Shown here piece by piece: positions 35,365 to 45,879 of a stretch of 64,000 bases of DNA; position 1 is the stretch's first letter, and each line of letters opens with the position of its first letter. The translations under genes and the position numbers were made by a program. The stretch spans positions 3,839,501-3,903,500 of the forward strand of contig CAJFCV020000005.1 in the NCBI GenBank assembly GCA_904066235.2, in the 5' to 3' direction. The DNA is from Bursaphelenchus xylophilus (taxonomy: Eukaryota; Nematoda; Chromadorea; Rhabditida; Aphelenchoididae). Below the pieces are notes generated by a model. That model had not been told where the DNA came from and did no database searches. It was given only the letters and a program-made list of their open reading frames with translations.

Positions 35365-38300
35365 TGAGGACTTTTCATGAACAGCACAGAAACGGTAAGC
35401 TCTTCAAGCATAACATACCGTTGCCTAAGGGAAAAAAGGAAGAAGGCGGTTCTTCGGCGCTCATTCCGGTGGCCATTGTGTTAGCTGTGATCCTTGTGCC
35501 AATCCTCATCATCGGGATCATATTATGTTTGTATCGCAAGTTCAGGAAGCGCGAGAAGAAGCCGTCAATGTCGGCGGATGCGGAGAACCTGGAGGACCCT
35601 CTTCATGTATTGTCGCAGGACATGGTAAGACCATAATTTTTTCAGATGGCCAATGAAATCGGTGGAAAAAAATAATTTTCTCTGCAGACCCGCCGACCTC
35701 GCGAGCCAATCAAGGGGAATGTGCTCAGTTTTCGAGACAAGATCATCTCCACGAACTCTGAATACTCCTCGATGACCGGCCGCCTCACTGGCGCTGTAAA
35801 TGTCAGCGTTTTGGCGGAGGGAGAGGGCGAAATGCAGTGTGTCATGAACTTTGAAGCCGATGATTCACCCCACAAACGGCTTAGATCAGTCCATCAACTG
35901 GTTCATCGGCTGAATCAACAAGGGGAATTCGCATTGGGAGTTCTCATTTGTGGAGTTATCATGCCAGGTAGGTGATTACAGTGCGGGTCCTGATCCAGTG
36001 GCAAAAAACGTACCATTTTGCATCCGGGAAGTGTCAAAAATGTGGCAAAATATCTCTCTCTCCAAGTGAAAAAAAACTCCGATTTCACAATCAAATGCGC
36101 GCCCGCCCTTTTTGTGAGGGAAAGGGCCCTTCAAAATGATGTTTTTTCTCTTGGAAAGGGAAGCATTTTGCCACATTTTTGATACCTCCCGGATGCAAAA
36201 TGGTACGTTTTCTGCCATTGGATCAGGTCCACTTTAATGATTCTGTCAACTCAAGAATCTGAGAGTCTTTGGTTTGCGTTTTGCAGAAATCTTCGGGATT
36301 TTTGAAGTTGAAATCTTCTAAAAATATTATTTTTTGACATTTTTGGAGTTAAATTTACAGAACATTACATCTTCCATTTCTTCATTATTTTTCTCCAAAA
36401 TACCTGCATTTTTCAGCGCGTGAGGCCGAAATCACCCATGAATGCCCTCGCGGAAGAATCTCTGACGGCGAGCAAGAAGTTTACTTTGCTCTTTATGATT
36501 TTGTAAGTACACTCCATTTCAAAATGATAGACACGCCTATAAAATCTGCAATTGCGGCGTCGGGGTTTAGTTGACGGATACGAAACCTTAACAGATTGAA
36601 AGAGGAGGTTTGAAAACCTATACCAACAAATCATTTTTCTTATTGCACTGCAATTGCACTTTGCACAAAAGATTTTCCAAATTTTGGGTGTTTCAAAATG
36701 ATAGACACGGCTGCTATTTTTGCTAAAAACTTGGGAATATGGGCCCCATAGGGCCTGAAATTATTAGTCTGACTGTATTGCAACTCTCTGGACTTTATTG
36801 AGTTCAAAACGCCCGAATTTTTGTGCAATTTTCTCGGAATTGCACATATACTTCCATTTTGTGCAATCTGACCTGCATCTTTCAGAAGTCCACTTTCTAT
36901 GGGCACAGACAGTGCAGATGCGACCTATCGTATGTAATGGACTAGATCCAGTCAGTTTTCACTGGTATGCAACAAAAAAATGCGTGGAAATTGCAACGAA
37001 AACTGATTTCGCAACGATAGTCGTCACTTTTATAGCTTCCCAAGCGGTTGCCTGTCGTTTGCACAACCCAAAAAGCCCTGAACTATCTTGACAAACCACA
37101 GAAAAACGTTATTGCATAAGCCTTATGTCCAGGTTCCGTCGGGCCAACGCCAGAAAAGGTCAAGTTTCCAAAACGCCGTTTTTGACCCATTTTTAAGCCT
37201 ATTCCGCATAGATTGGCCAAAGAATGGTTCTCTGCGGACTCGCTGAAGCAAAGCTGCACATGCTACTGACCTAAACGTTTTTATAAGACCCTAAACATTC
37301 CAGCCATGAAGTTTTTCTTCGCATCTAGCTTGTTTCGAAACGTAGGGTAGCCTTCAAAGCTAACCATGTCGCAGCGGAATCAGTTTTTGTTGCAATTTCC
37401 ACGCATTTTTTTGTTGCATACCAGTGAAAACTGACTGGATCTGGTCCATTACATACGATAGGTCGCATGTGCACTGTCTGTGCCCATAGAAAGTGGACTT
37501 CTGAAAGATGCAGGTCAGATTGCACAAAATGGAAGTATATGTGCAATTCCGAGAAAATTGCACAAAAATTCGGGCGTTTTGAACTCAATAAAGTCCAGAG
37601 AGTTGCAATACAGTCAGACTAATAATTTCAGGCCCTATGGGGCCCATATTCCCAAGTTTTTAGCAAAAATAGCAGCCGTGTCTATCATTTTGAAACACCC
37701 AAAATTTGGAAAATCTTTTGTGCAAAGTGCAATTGCAGTGCAATAAGAAAAATGATTTGTTGGTATAGGTTTTCAAACCTCCTCTTTCAATCTGTTAAGG
37801 TTTCGTATCCGTCAACTAAACCCCGACGCCGCAATTGCAGATTTTATAGGCGTGTCTATCATTTTGAAATTGAGTGTATTTTGAATAAGACCCAAGGTAA
37901 ATCTGACTGTTTTAGGCTGGCATTTCCCTGTCTGAATTCGTCCGCATCCGCCCAACCAAAATCTACGCCATCGAGATTGCAACCAAAGCCCTCCAGGCCC
38001 TCTATGTCCTCCATTCTCAAAAGTACTGCCATGGGAAGCTGACTCCGGCTTCATTTTACGTTGATGAAGAGACTGCGGGTGTTTCTCTGATCGATCTTGG
38101 ATTCCTGCATCCGTTGAAGGGCAAACAGAAATGGGAGTTGTATTACGTGTACGAGGACATCAACTTTGACCCGCTTTATCAGAGCGCAGTCTCACATTAC
38201 ACTTCTCCACCAAGTGTGATGAGCGACTTGGAAAGTTGGAGTTACATTTTTGTTCAACTCTTGGTTGGAAGACCTCTTCCTTGGTACGGGATGAAGGATA

Positions 38301-38729
38301 AGGTGAGCAGGGGAAAAGTTAAATCCAGAGGATGATATTCTACTCACTTGTCAGATTTGACATGAATTGATGTTAAAAACTTGAAAAAAACTATTCGAAT
38401 TTTAATTTCAGATGGCCATTCAAGAGCTCAAAGTTCAGTTCACCCATTGCGGCGAGCCCTTCCGCTTCTACACCAAGGACATTCGGCCCGATATGGTCTA
38501 CCAACTTCGTGAAATGTACTTCCACCTGACTTCATCCACGTCTTCAGAGCTCGGCGAGCAATTGACGGTCAAATATCAGGTTATATTGGACTTTCTGGCT
38601 CAGATGGACGCGATCAGTGAGAAGAGGCGGCTTGGAGAAGAGTTAGAGAGCAATAAGAGCCCCAGGACACCTCAGTCATATCATTCTGCAGTGACGATTT
38701 CCATGTACTCTCCGAGTAACGTGAAGTGA
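35365..38729 (+). CDS. Single-pass membrane CK1-like pseudokinase, 5 or more exons
   Basis: Exons 35365-35624, 35688-35967, 36417-36502, 37916-38302 and 38412-38729 join in phase; the true 5' end is uncertain. A lysine-rich juxtamembrane stretch precedes a strong membrane segment (IPVAIVLAVILVPILIIGII), then a basic stop-transfer and a cytoplasmic kinase fold. The later part follows worm CK1/TTBK-type kinases: SDLESWSYIF and PLPWYG match the usual DLESLGY...LPW pattern. Key catalytic residues are missing: the VAIK-type lysine region reads MQCVMNF, the catalytic HRD is HGK (HGKLTPASF), and DFG is DLG. It is therefore probably catalytically dead, a scaffold or regulator. An AATAAA follows at 38786. 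Introns 2 and 3 carry a MITE and a large foldback. Confidence 0.8.
35979..36234. mobile_element. Tc1/mariner-type MITE, CAGTGG family, copy 4, in pseudokinase intron 2
   Basis: TA at the left (35977-35978) and right (36235-36236), left terminus CAGTGCGGGTCCTGATCC; the right terminus has mutated to AGTGGACC-type sequence. Begins only about 10 bp after the exon 2 donor. Confidence 0.75.
36510..37876. mobile_element. 1.37-kb TA-flanked foldback in pseudokinase intron 3
   Basis: TA on both sides (36508-36509 and 37877-37878 region), termini CACTCCATTTCAAAATGATA and near-complement. Arms of about 400 bp are mirrored around 37193, and 88-residue shadow translations of the two arms are identical. 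The terminal TTTCAAAATGATAGACAC motif recurs inside each arm near 36692 and 37677. It starts 6 bases after the exon donor. Confidence 0.85.
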
Positions 38730-39035
38730 ACACGAACGAATTGGAACTAACACAGAAGCATTCTAACGCGCAATTTTCGGCTTGAAATAAAATTGAAGAG
38801 CGAATTTGATCCAAGCCGTATTTTATAATACTTCAGAATGTTTTCTGAGCTCTTCGTGAGTTTTATATACGCATATGCCTTCAGAGAACGACGTGGTTTC
38901 AGTTCTTTGTCATGTTCACGATCTCATAAAAAGATCTATCTGTTTATTATGTAATAATGGAAGATGACATTAATGATGTCGTGGGTTTCTGTTTCCCCCA
39001 AGGCAATAATGTCTTTTCACAGACAGTTTGCTTCG

Positions 39036-39043
39036 TATAAAAG
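39036..39043 (+). promoter_or_regulatory. TATA box of the histidine-rich gene
   Basis: TATAAAAG, 40 bases upstream of the ATG at 39083, consistent with a strongly expressed, short-5'-UTR gene. Confidence 0.7.
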
Positions 39044-39082
39044 GGCGGAAACTTATTCGAATCATCATCATTCCAATCCAAC

Positions 39083-39800
39083 ATGTCCTGCCTTCGTGTA
39101 GCTTCTGTGGCCGTCTTGTGCATTGGGATTGCCTCTGCTTCAGGTAGATATTTCCAAAGATATTTTTCTTGTAAAACCTTGAGACTTATCTGAGCTTTTC
39201 GAACTCCTAGGTCTCTTCGGAGTCGGATGGCATCCTCATCACGACCATCATGACAATCACCATGATTCCCACGGTCATGGTGCTGACTGGCATGCCGATC
39301 ATCATAACGCTCATGGCTGGGACGGTGACAATCATCATGATCATCATGGAAAGCACGGCTTCAGCAAGGGCGACAAGTCCGATTGGGCTCGTTTGGACTA
39401 CGGAGGCCACAAAGCCCATGCTTCTGGAGACGAATGGCATTCCAACTATGGCCATGAGGCTGGAGATGATCACGGACATGACGCCGGATTCTCTCATGGA
39501 GCTGAACATGGACATGCTGGTCATGGTGGATATTCTCATCATGATGATCATCATGAGCCTCATCATTTCGAAGGACATCATGGATTGGAGCACGGTCATC
39601 ACGGATTGGAACATCACGGTCTTGAACATGAAGGCTTTGGACATCACGGATTAGAGCATCACGGACTTGAGCATGGACACCATGGCTTGGAACATCATGG
39701 CTTGGAACACCATGGCTTGGAACATGGACATCATGGTTTGGAACATCATATTGGTGAACATCACGGACTAGAACATGGCCATGATTTAGACCACTATTAA
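39083..39800 (+). CDS. Secreted histidine-rich HHGLEH-repeat protein
   Basis: Exon 1 (39083-39143) encodes a clean signal peptide (MSCLRVASVAVLCIGIASAS); exon 2 (39211-39800) encodes the rest; 216 residues in all. The mature protein is extraordinarily rich in His with Gly, Asp and Glu. The C-terminal third is a run of HHGLEH/HHGLEHG units. There are no cysteines after the signal. Such proteins usually bind zinc, copper, iron or haem; that function is inferred from composition only. The repeat DNA is low-complexity (CATCA and GGACATCATGG units), so long shadow frames occur in other phases. The TATA box and position between two unrelated genes suggest an independent transcript. Confidence 0.85.
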
Positions 39801-40655
39801 GATAATTGAAGCGTATTGGAGATGCTTGAGTTCAACGTGAATTCGCAATTTCCTAGGAATAAACATAATCCTTCTCCTGTTGTTTTCCAAAAGACGTAAT
39901 TACAAGTAATTGACTTCAAACAAATTAACTGTTTTTTTTTTTGAGTTTGTAGGCAGAAAAATAAGTTCTAAAGCCGCCGGCAGAAGACTCTATATCCTTA
40001 TAGCAAGCACAATATACTCTAGCATCCATAATTAAAGAATTTTCCTATTTACATTAAGGAAAAATGTAGCCGCAAGTCTTGTAATCCCTCACCTCCTGGT
40101 ACAAGAAGATCAATTAATTCTCGCTCGGTCAATGGGTCAAAGACGGCTGGAATGGCAGTCAAGGACAAGGTCAAGAACTCACCTGCAAAGCACCCACACA
40201 AAACAATCGCTCCGACACTGTTTCCTCCTCACTTTAGCTGGACTTTTACTTCCAGGATCCACGCATTTTTCGCTTCATTTTCACTTTTTATGCGGCTTCT
40301 GAAGAGCGTGAGGATGAGAATCCTGTCTGCGGAACCGCGGCTTTCCATTTCTGACGGCACTTTTGTAATTAGCGTAAGGGCGTGGATTCTTCTTCGGAAT
40401 GGCGGAGATTCATTTCGATGAAGATGGATCTGTAGCATCTGCCGGCTTCAGATGATGGAGGAAGAGCGCCGATGGGCAGGGGGCGCTATTGTATAACGGG
40501 CTGGGAATGGGTTTAATTTGATCTTTATGATGACTGAAATTACAGTCAAAACTGATTGTATTGATTCGTATTTAATGACCCTTAATACTCATATTGATCT
40601 TTACCATTCACTTCAAATTTACCCAATTCATTTTGAACTTGTTTTAGGGTTAAAG
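39801..40655. other. Spacer with possible degraded minus-strand gene fragment (40090-40438)
   Basis: On the minus strand three good donors (GTGAGG, GTGAGT, GTGAGG) follow open segments between 40438 and 40090. One short stretch reads AVFDPLTERELIDLL and an upstream one in the same frame reads VGAIVLCGCFAG, with a possible 36-bp intron between them. An in-frame TGA separates these from a 69-residue frame at 40438-40229. This may be a decayed gene or unrecognised exons; no family recognised. Confidence 0.25.
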
Positions 40656-41335
40656 ATGCACTATCTGATCGACACTATTATCTTTGTCCTGATAACTCAC
40701 ACAGTTTCCAAGCCGCAGTCTGGAACCCGTAATAATGGAGGAATCATCTGTAAAGAGCCGGAAAATTTGAAATTAAAACTCTTGGAATGGCATCAGGAAT
40801 CGTCCAAGCTCGATGTCGAGCCGTCAAAATTTGTTGAAAATCTGGATGAACTGATCGCGACGCCGCAAACGGAGTCAAGCGAAATCTGCGAAAAAACCCC
40901 TTCAACCGACCCATCGTCTACGGTAAGTTTAACTTTATGAAACCTGCACAGTTTACTCTTACGAATTGTCAAGTCAGTGCCTTCCAAAATTGAGAAAAAG
41001 CCTTGAATTTCTCTTTTTCTCAGGTAATGGAGCGATCTCTCTGTCCCTGGTCTTGGCGTTCCTCCTACGACGAAAACCGAGAGCCCAAAACATTGACCGA
41101 AGCCTTTTGCCAATGTCGACGATCTCGCGGCAACTCCGGTTCATATTGCATGCCCATCCGACGACAAGTTCCCATCTTGAGGAGGACTCATTGCGATGAG
41201 GGAAGCGGATATTACGCGTACGAAAAGTCCGTTCATTGGATTACGGTCGGATGCCACTCTGTTTTGCCGCGGTCGCAACGAGCTCTGCCCATTCGGAAGC
41301 TGATCAAAATGAATACAGATTATATAGAGGTCTAG
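40656..41335 (+). CDS. ilc-17.1: Interleukin-17-like secreted cytokine (ILC-17 type)
   Basis: Exon 1 is 40656-40922 and exon 2 is 41024-41335, joined in phase 0; 192 residues. A signal peptide (MHYLIDTIIFVLITHTVS) leads to an acidic pro-like region, then the cystine-knot domain in exon 2. The domain order matches IL-17: CPWSWR, DENREP, EAFCQC, a mid PIRRQVPILRR strand with a following Cys, a Tyr/Glu-containing strand and VGCHSVLP near the end. IL-17 fold proteins are secreted dimers; in C. elegans ILC-17.1 acts on neurons through IL-17 receptor-like proteins, modulating responsiveness. The symbol reflects probable orthology, not proof. AATAAA occurs at about 41448. The final 15 residues are the least conserved. 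Confidence 0.85.
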
Positions 41336-41575
41336 GACATTGTCTAGGGAAGCTTTGTATATTAATTTACATTACTCTTAACTTTACATTAGCCGATCTC
41401 ATTATTTCTGTCCGGGTTAAACTTTTTAACTTATTGATTAGTCATGAAATAAACGGTACTGCTAACGCCAAAATTTGTAGACTGAAATTTCGATAAAAAA
41501 ATCTTGGCTTACACTTTACTAGTTAAGAATGAGGTACATTAAAAAATTCTTATACATATTATACGTTATTGGGAT

Positions 41576-43342
41576 CTATTTCCAACTCGCCGTGAGCTGA
41601 TTGAAATGGAAGTCGGGTCCGTACGCAATCTCCGTCTCCTTCGGACCTTCTCCAACCTTTTCGGCCTTAAAGAAGCAAGGGAAACATCGCCGGGCATTGA
41701 GCCAAAGAACAGGATGGAAACGAATCAAAACAGTCTCGATACTCGTCGCTGCGATGTCGCTCATTACAAAGGTGCACTAAAATAGAATCCTTAATTCACT
41801 ACACACAGTTCTGCAAGTCTTTGTTGCATCAAACGACGTAAAATTAGCTTTAAAAAACTCATCCTTGCCTTGAAGAGCGTGTACATTTCGAGACTCAACG
41901 TTTCATGATGTAGAAGCTTTATCCCAGCAGTGAGAACGATTACCATGCAAACCAAGCCGATTCCAAACACCGCGAAGACAATAACGGGAGCGTAGATTCG
42001 AAGGATGACCACGTTGTCATGATATTGATAACGAGTTGTTAAAGATCCGTTGGCTCGGAAGAGGCACATTTTCTTGTTGTAGTAGTAGAGCCAAACGATG
42101 GGACCAGCGCCCAGTAACATTGTTAGGCCGAAAACAGCCCAGCTGAAACAGAGGCTTCAAATATCTTTCTAGGTTTTCAATGCTCACAAGGGAAGTACCC
42201 CAAGTGCGACGCTCAGATTTTCTTTAAATTCTGCACACACGTTGGTCATGAACTACATATAATAAGTATCAATTCCTGAAAGTTTTAGCTCGCGCTTTGC
42301 AAGCGCCGCCGCCGAGAGAGTACGCTAAGCGCGGAGAGCGGTAAGAGAGAAAAACGCTTTTTGGCCATAACTTTGCTAGTTTCGTGCGGAAAAAATTGAT
42401 TTTTTATGGAAACATTACCCTCTATGGTAGAATTCGGCATGAAACTTTTCGTGCCGAAATTCAACAAAAGGTGTTAAAAATTCGCCAACTTTCGATCAAA
42501 AAATCTCGGTTGTTTCTGCAAAGCGCGAGCTAAGATTCTCGCATATTTTTAAAAAAAATATCCTAAATTTGTGCCAAGTTTCATCAAAATCTGAGCGTCG
42601 CACTTGGGGTACTTCTCTTGTCAGTCAAGGAAAAAATGGCCAAGAAGTCGACACTTAACCCTAAAATATGATTTGAAACAAGTCGCTGCAGTGATCTTCG
42701 AATACTAACTTACCTATAAATGGTAAACACCGGGCATTTGAACACTATAATGCACGTTGGAAAGTTCTCCTCGGCCCTTACAATTCCATACGATTTCAGC
42801 AGCAGACATGTAAGGCAAAAACCTACAGCATTGATTGTGAACAGACCAATAACGACTTTAGCCAGCTTGTTGCCCCACAATTCGTAATTCGCATGGTAGA
42901 TTGTTGCCAACGCGCGCTCGATGACCAACGCCGCAAACGAAAGCTGCACGAATCCCATGGACAGTAGATGGCAGAAGCTCATCGATTCGCAGATGTAGTA
43001 AGTAATTTGGGCAGTGCTGTCCATGAGGTACGCAAAGTCGGCTACTGCTCGAGTCACCGTCATAAGGCGGAGAGTAATCGATAAAAACATCTGGAAAAAG
43101 ATATTATTATTGTAGTAAACAAATAATTTTCTTTGCTAAAGAAGGCGTATAATTATGCTTGAACTTACCAAAGTAAACTTCAAATTACTATGCAGCATTT
43201 TGGTAATATGCATTATGTACAAGAAAAAGCATGTAGAAACGACGGAGATAACGATGAACATGTTCAAAAAAACATCCACTATCATGTTGAACCTTCCTTC
43301 ATTCATGCGCTGAAAGTTCTGCGGATCATAAACTTCAGGCAT
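41576..43342 (-). CDS. Sra-superfamily (Srab/Sra/Sre-like) serpentine chemoreceptor, 4 exons
   Basis: Exons 43342-43169, 43090-42714, 42142-41869 and 41776-41576 give 341 residues with all phases consistent. Seven hydrophobic segments are visible. Diagnostic parts are IERALATIYHANYE at the end of TM3 and TRYQYHDN before TM5, both typical of the Sra superfamily. The role inferred from the family is chemosensory GPCR in neurons. The third intron appears to use a GC donor (AAG then GCAAGG) and a TTTTAG acceptor; joining there restores frame into a proper TM7 (DIAATSIETVLIRF), while reading through gives a premature stop. Intron 2 holds a full Tc4/Tc5-like MITE. Confidence 0.85.
42187..42620. mobile_element. 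Tc4/Tc5-like MITE with TCA target duplication, in receptor intron 2
   Basis: Begins CAAGGGAAGTACCCCAAGTG, ends CACTTGGGGTACTTCTCTTG, flanked by TCA on both sides (42184-42186 and 42621-42623), a TNA duplication. 434 bp. Confidence 0.85.
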
Positions 43343-43788
43343 TCTGAATATCTCGAATGATATTTATTGCCGTTTATCTTCAAAGGCAAAGAGTTCACAG
43401 CAATTTTACAACGCCTAACCGAAGTAATGGAGAGGAAATTGTGAGAGCAGGGACATCAATATGTAATTGCCCGTTTTTTTATTACAAAGCTTGCACTTGG
43501 TGTTGGAGATGCTTTTCGAGAGACCATCGTTTCTAAATGTCAAGGAGTGGCTCTTGGAATAACATTGGGTTAATGCCTGCAGACCAAAAACTCTCAAAAA
43601 CACTTTACATTCAATTTACGACACTTTGTATGAAGGGTTCTGCCGAAAGGTTCAAGTCTTTTGACATATCATAGCTACAGACAGACATCACTTTACGTCT
43701 CCGTTTCACAACGGGCCTCTCTTATATTTTTTGTACTTAGCATCAACTTCAAGATCTTGTATATTGAGCGCGGACTTTAGAATGTAAA
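43343..43788. other. Upstream flank of the Sra-type receptor, no gene seen
   Basis: No coding frame with support; must hold the receptor's promoter. Confidence 0.3.
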
Positions 43789-44923
43789 TACTTAAAGGAC
43801 CAGAAAAGGTATTTTTTGAACCGATTTTTTTATCGGCGTAATCAGGCAATTTCGTGGCGGGACCATCAAGGTATGTATGTGTTCTCGATTTTTAGAATGG
43901 AGAATAAACTTCTCCAGTGGATTTCAAATGGCCGATTGGCCCAGAAACCTTGATATACGTGCTGAATAAGATGTGCAGTCTCAGGAATTCTATGGAAAAT
44001 CCTCATATAAGTGCGAAAATGATGTTGTACTTCATGAATTTTCAATTTTAGGTATCTCTTTCCATCGATTTACTCTGAACAAGGCGTCAAGTGCCTTGAC
44101 GAATTCAAACACTATTAATAGAGCATAATAACAAGATTTATTGCTTATTGAGGTTAGATTATTAAGGTTAGATTGAAATATTGATGGAAAAAAGAATCAA
44201 CGATCGTGAGGCGATAATTGTCCGTAGTGATGGCTGTGGTTCTAGTCTCCAGCATCGTAGTCTTTTCCCGACATACCAGGAACCTGAAATAAAATGAATA
44301 CAAACAATCTATTGCCAAAAAGTTCAAGATTATTACCCAAAAAGCAAGTTTTAGCCAAAATTTTGATATTATCCATGGCAAAAGTGCATACTTCTGATAA
44401 AAACGGAGTAAAAACATGCTCTGTTCTGTAAACCGTGCATCAACGCCTGGACTACTCCATACAGTTCTTAACTAAAGCTCGGGCCCTAATTTCACTGATA
44501 AAAATTATATTATCCATGATCCCGGTCTAAAAAACAAACAAAAAATGTAAAACTCTCACCTGTTCACCACGTTTCCCTCGACCATACCCTTCCACAGGTC
44601 CCGGATGCACAATCTAATCGATTCTAATTGTCCAATCTTTATTGCTCATGGAGAGATACCTAAAAAAGTAACTGAAGGGCAAAAAAACAACTTACATGAA
44701 CGGTTTTGATGTTTTTCATCGAGTTCCTGGAATGACCCAGCTCATTCAACATGTGAAGCAATGTTTTTGGGCCAATCAGCCATTAAAAATTCACAGGAGA
44801 AGTTTATTCTCCATTCTAAAAATCGAGAACACATACATACCTTGATGGTCCCGCCACGAAATTGCCTGATTACGCCGATAAAAAAATCGGTTCAAAAAAT
44901 ACCTTTTCTGGTCCTTTAAAGTA
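43789..44923. mobile_element. Foldback element with 130-bp arms and unusual interior
   Basis: Left arm (about 43791-43917) and right arm (about 44797-44921) are inverted copies beginning CTT(T)AAAGGACCAGAAAAGG; TA lies at both ends. The 880-bp interior is not palindromic and contains exon-like segments on the minus strand. Confidence 0.75.
44236..44605 (-). pseudogene. Possible degraded collagen-like exons inside the foldback
   Basis: On the minus strand a segment near 44610-44563 reads HPGPVEGYGRGKRGEQ up to a GTGAG donor, and after a TTTCAG acceptor at 44283 the next frame reads VPGMSGKDYDAGD then stop. The Gly spacing and the PGM.GKDYDAGD tail look like the end of a nematode cuticle collagen. 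A stop lies just upstream of the first segment. This may be a captured collagen fragment or chance. Confidence 0.25.
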
Positions 44924-45625
44924 GGACCCACTCACAAAAATAAAATCATATTTATATATCCTACAATAAAGAGAGTAAGCGCATGCCGCCTCTACCATAC
45001 AAACTTAAACTATTTATGGCCGTATATAACACTGAGTTTGATTTAATTTCGACGCTATATTCCCTACTAGACAAGACAAAAAGAGTGTTCTAAGATACGA
45101 TGTTTTGGCTTTTCTCACTGAACCCGTTCTGATGTTTACTCAGAATCCCCATGGTCTTCTTGTTTTCCCCAAAAAAGCGGCCATGCTTGGTGTAATTACA
45201 GTAAAAGGCAACGATCATCATACAAAATTATATTTAACATTAATTTCCATTTCAAAAAACAATAACATAAAAATTGTGAGAGCCCATGCTGCAGAGCACA
45301 ATTTTACAAAAGTTAAAAAGATTTTTTGTATGTAGCTACAAACTGCTAGCGACAAATGGCATGACCGACACGATGCTGAAATGAGAAGTAAACCATGTTC
45401 TTTGGACGAGTTGTCAAGCTGTCAAAGCATCATAAATGAAAGAAATTTCAGTTTCATGAGAGTGAAAGGAAGAAAACAACATGGGACGGGCTTTCCTGAA
45501 ATTATTAGAGACACGGTAAAACAAATTTCCGGGAAATAATCTTAATTATTCCACATAGTGGACCGCACGAAGCCTAACAACCTTGTTTCAGTTATTTCTT
45601 CGCCAATAATGCACTAATTTCTCCA
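44924..45625. other. Intergenic, no supported gene
   Basis: Two short plus frames (45105-45335 and about 45380-45540) have no signal peptide, domain or splice partner. Confidence 0.3.
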
Positions 45626-45879
45626 AGGCGGGCCAAAAAATCTTGACATTTCTGCACAGTGCGGTGTCGCGCATAAAATTTGTCGCGCGGCGACAAAAAA
45701 AAATTACGGTGCAATGCGGCCATGCACAGTGCAAAAAAGCTGTTTTGAAAAGGGTAAACAATGCACAGTGCGCTCTTCATTCGCTCTCCGCCAAATGTTT
45801 ATCGCGCGACGCCTCGTCGCAACGACGAATTCATGCGCCCGCACAGTGCGAAAACATTTTTGGACTTTTTGGCCCGCCT
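45626..45879. mobile_element. MITE with GGCGGGCCAAAAA termini and GCACAGTGCG motifs
   Basis: Termini AGGCGGGCCAAAAAATC and complement of AGGCGGGCCAAAAAGTCC, about 254 bp. The self-complementary-like unit GCACAGTGCG recurs four times inside (45657, 45725, 45772, 45841 areas), together with TCGCGCG motifs. No transposase. Confidence 0.65.

Noticed and set aside
35625..35645. Possible 21-bp intron (GTAAGA to TTTTTTCAG) in the pseudokinase gene
   Set aside because: Too short; the 63-bp intron ending at 35687 gives a clean in-phase join.
36640..37746. Two identical 88-residue frames, considered as duplicated genes
   Set aside because: They are the same DNA in the two arms of an intronic foldback element; no start context or domain.
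39207..39654. Long Met/Ile-rich frames on both strands over the His-rich gene
   Set aside because: Out-of-phase and antisense shadows of the CAT-rich repeat DNA.
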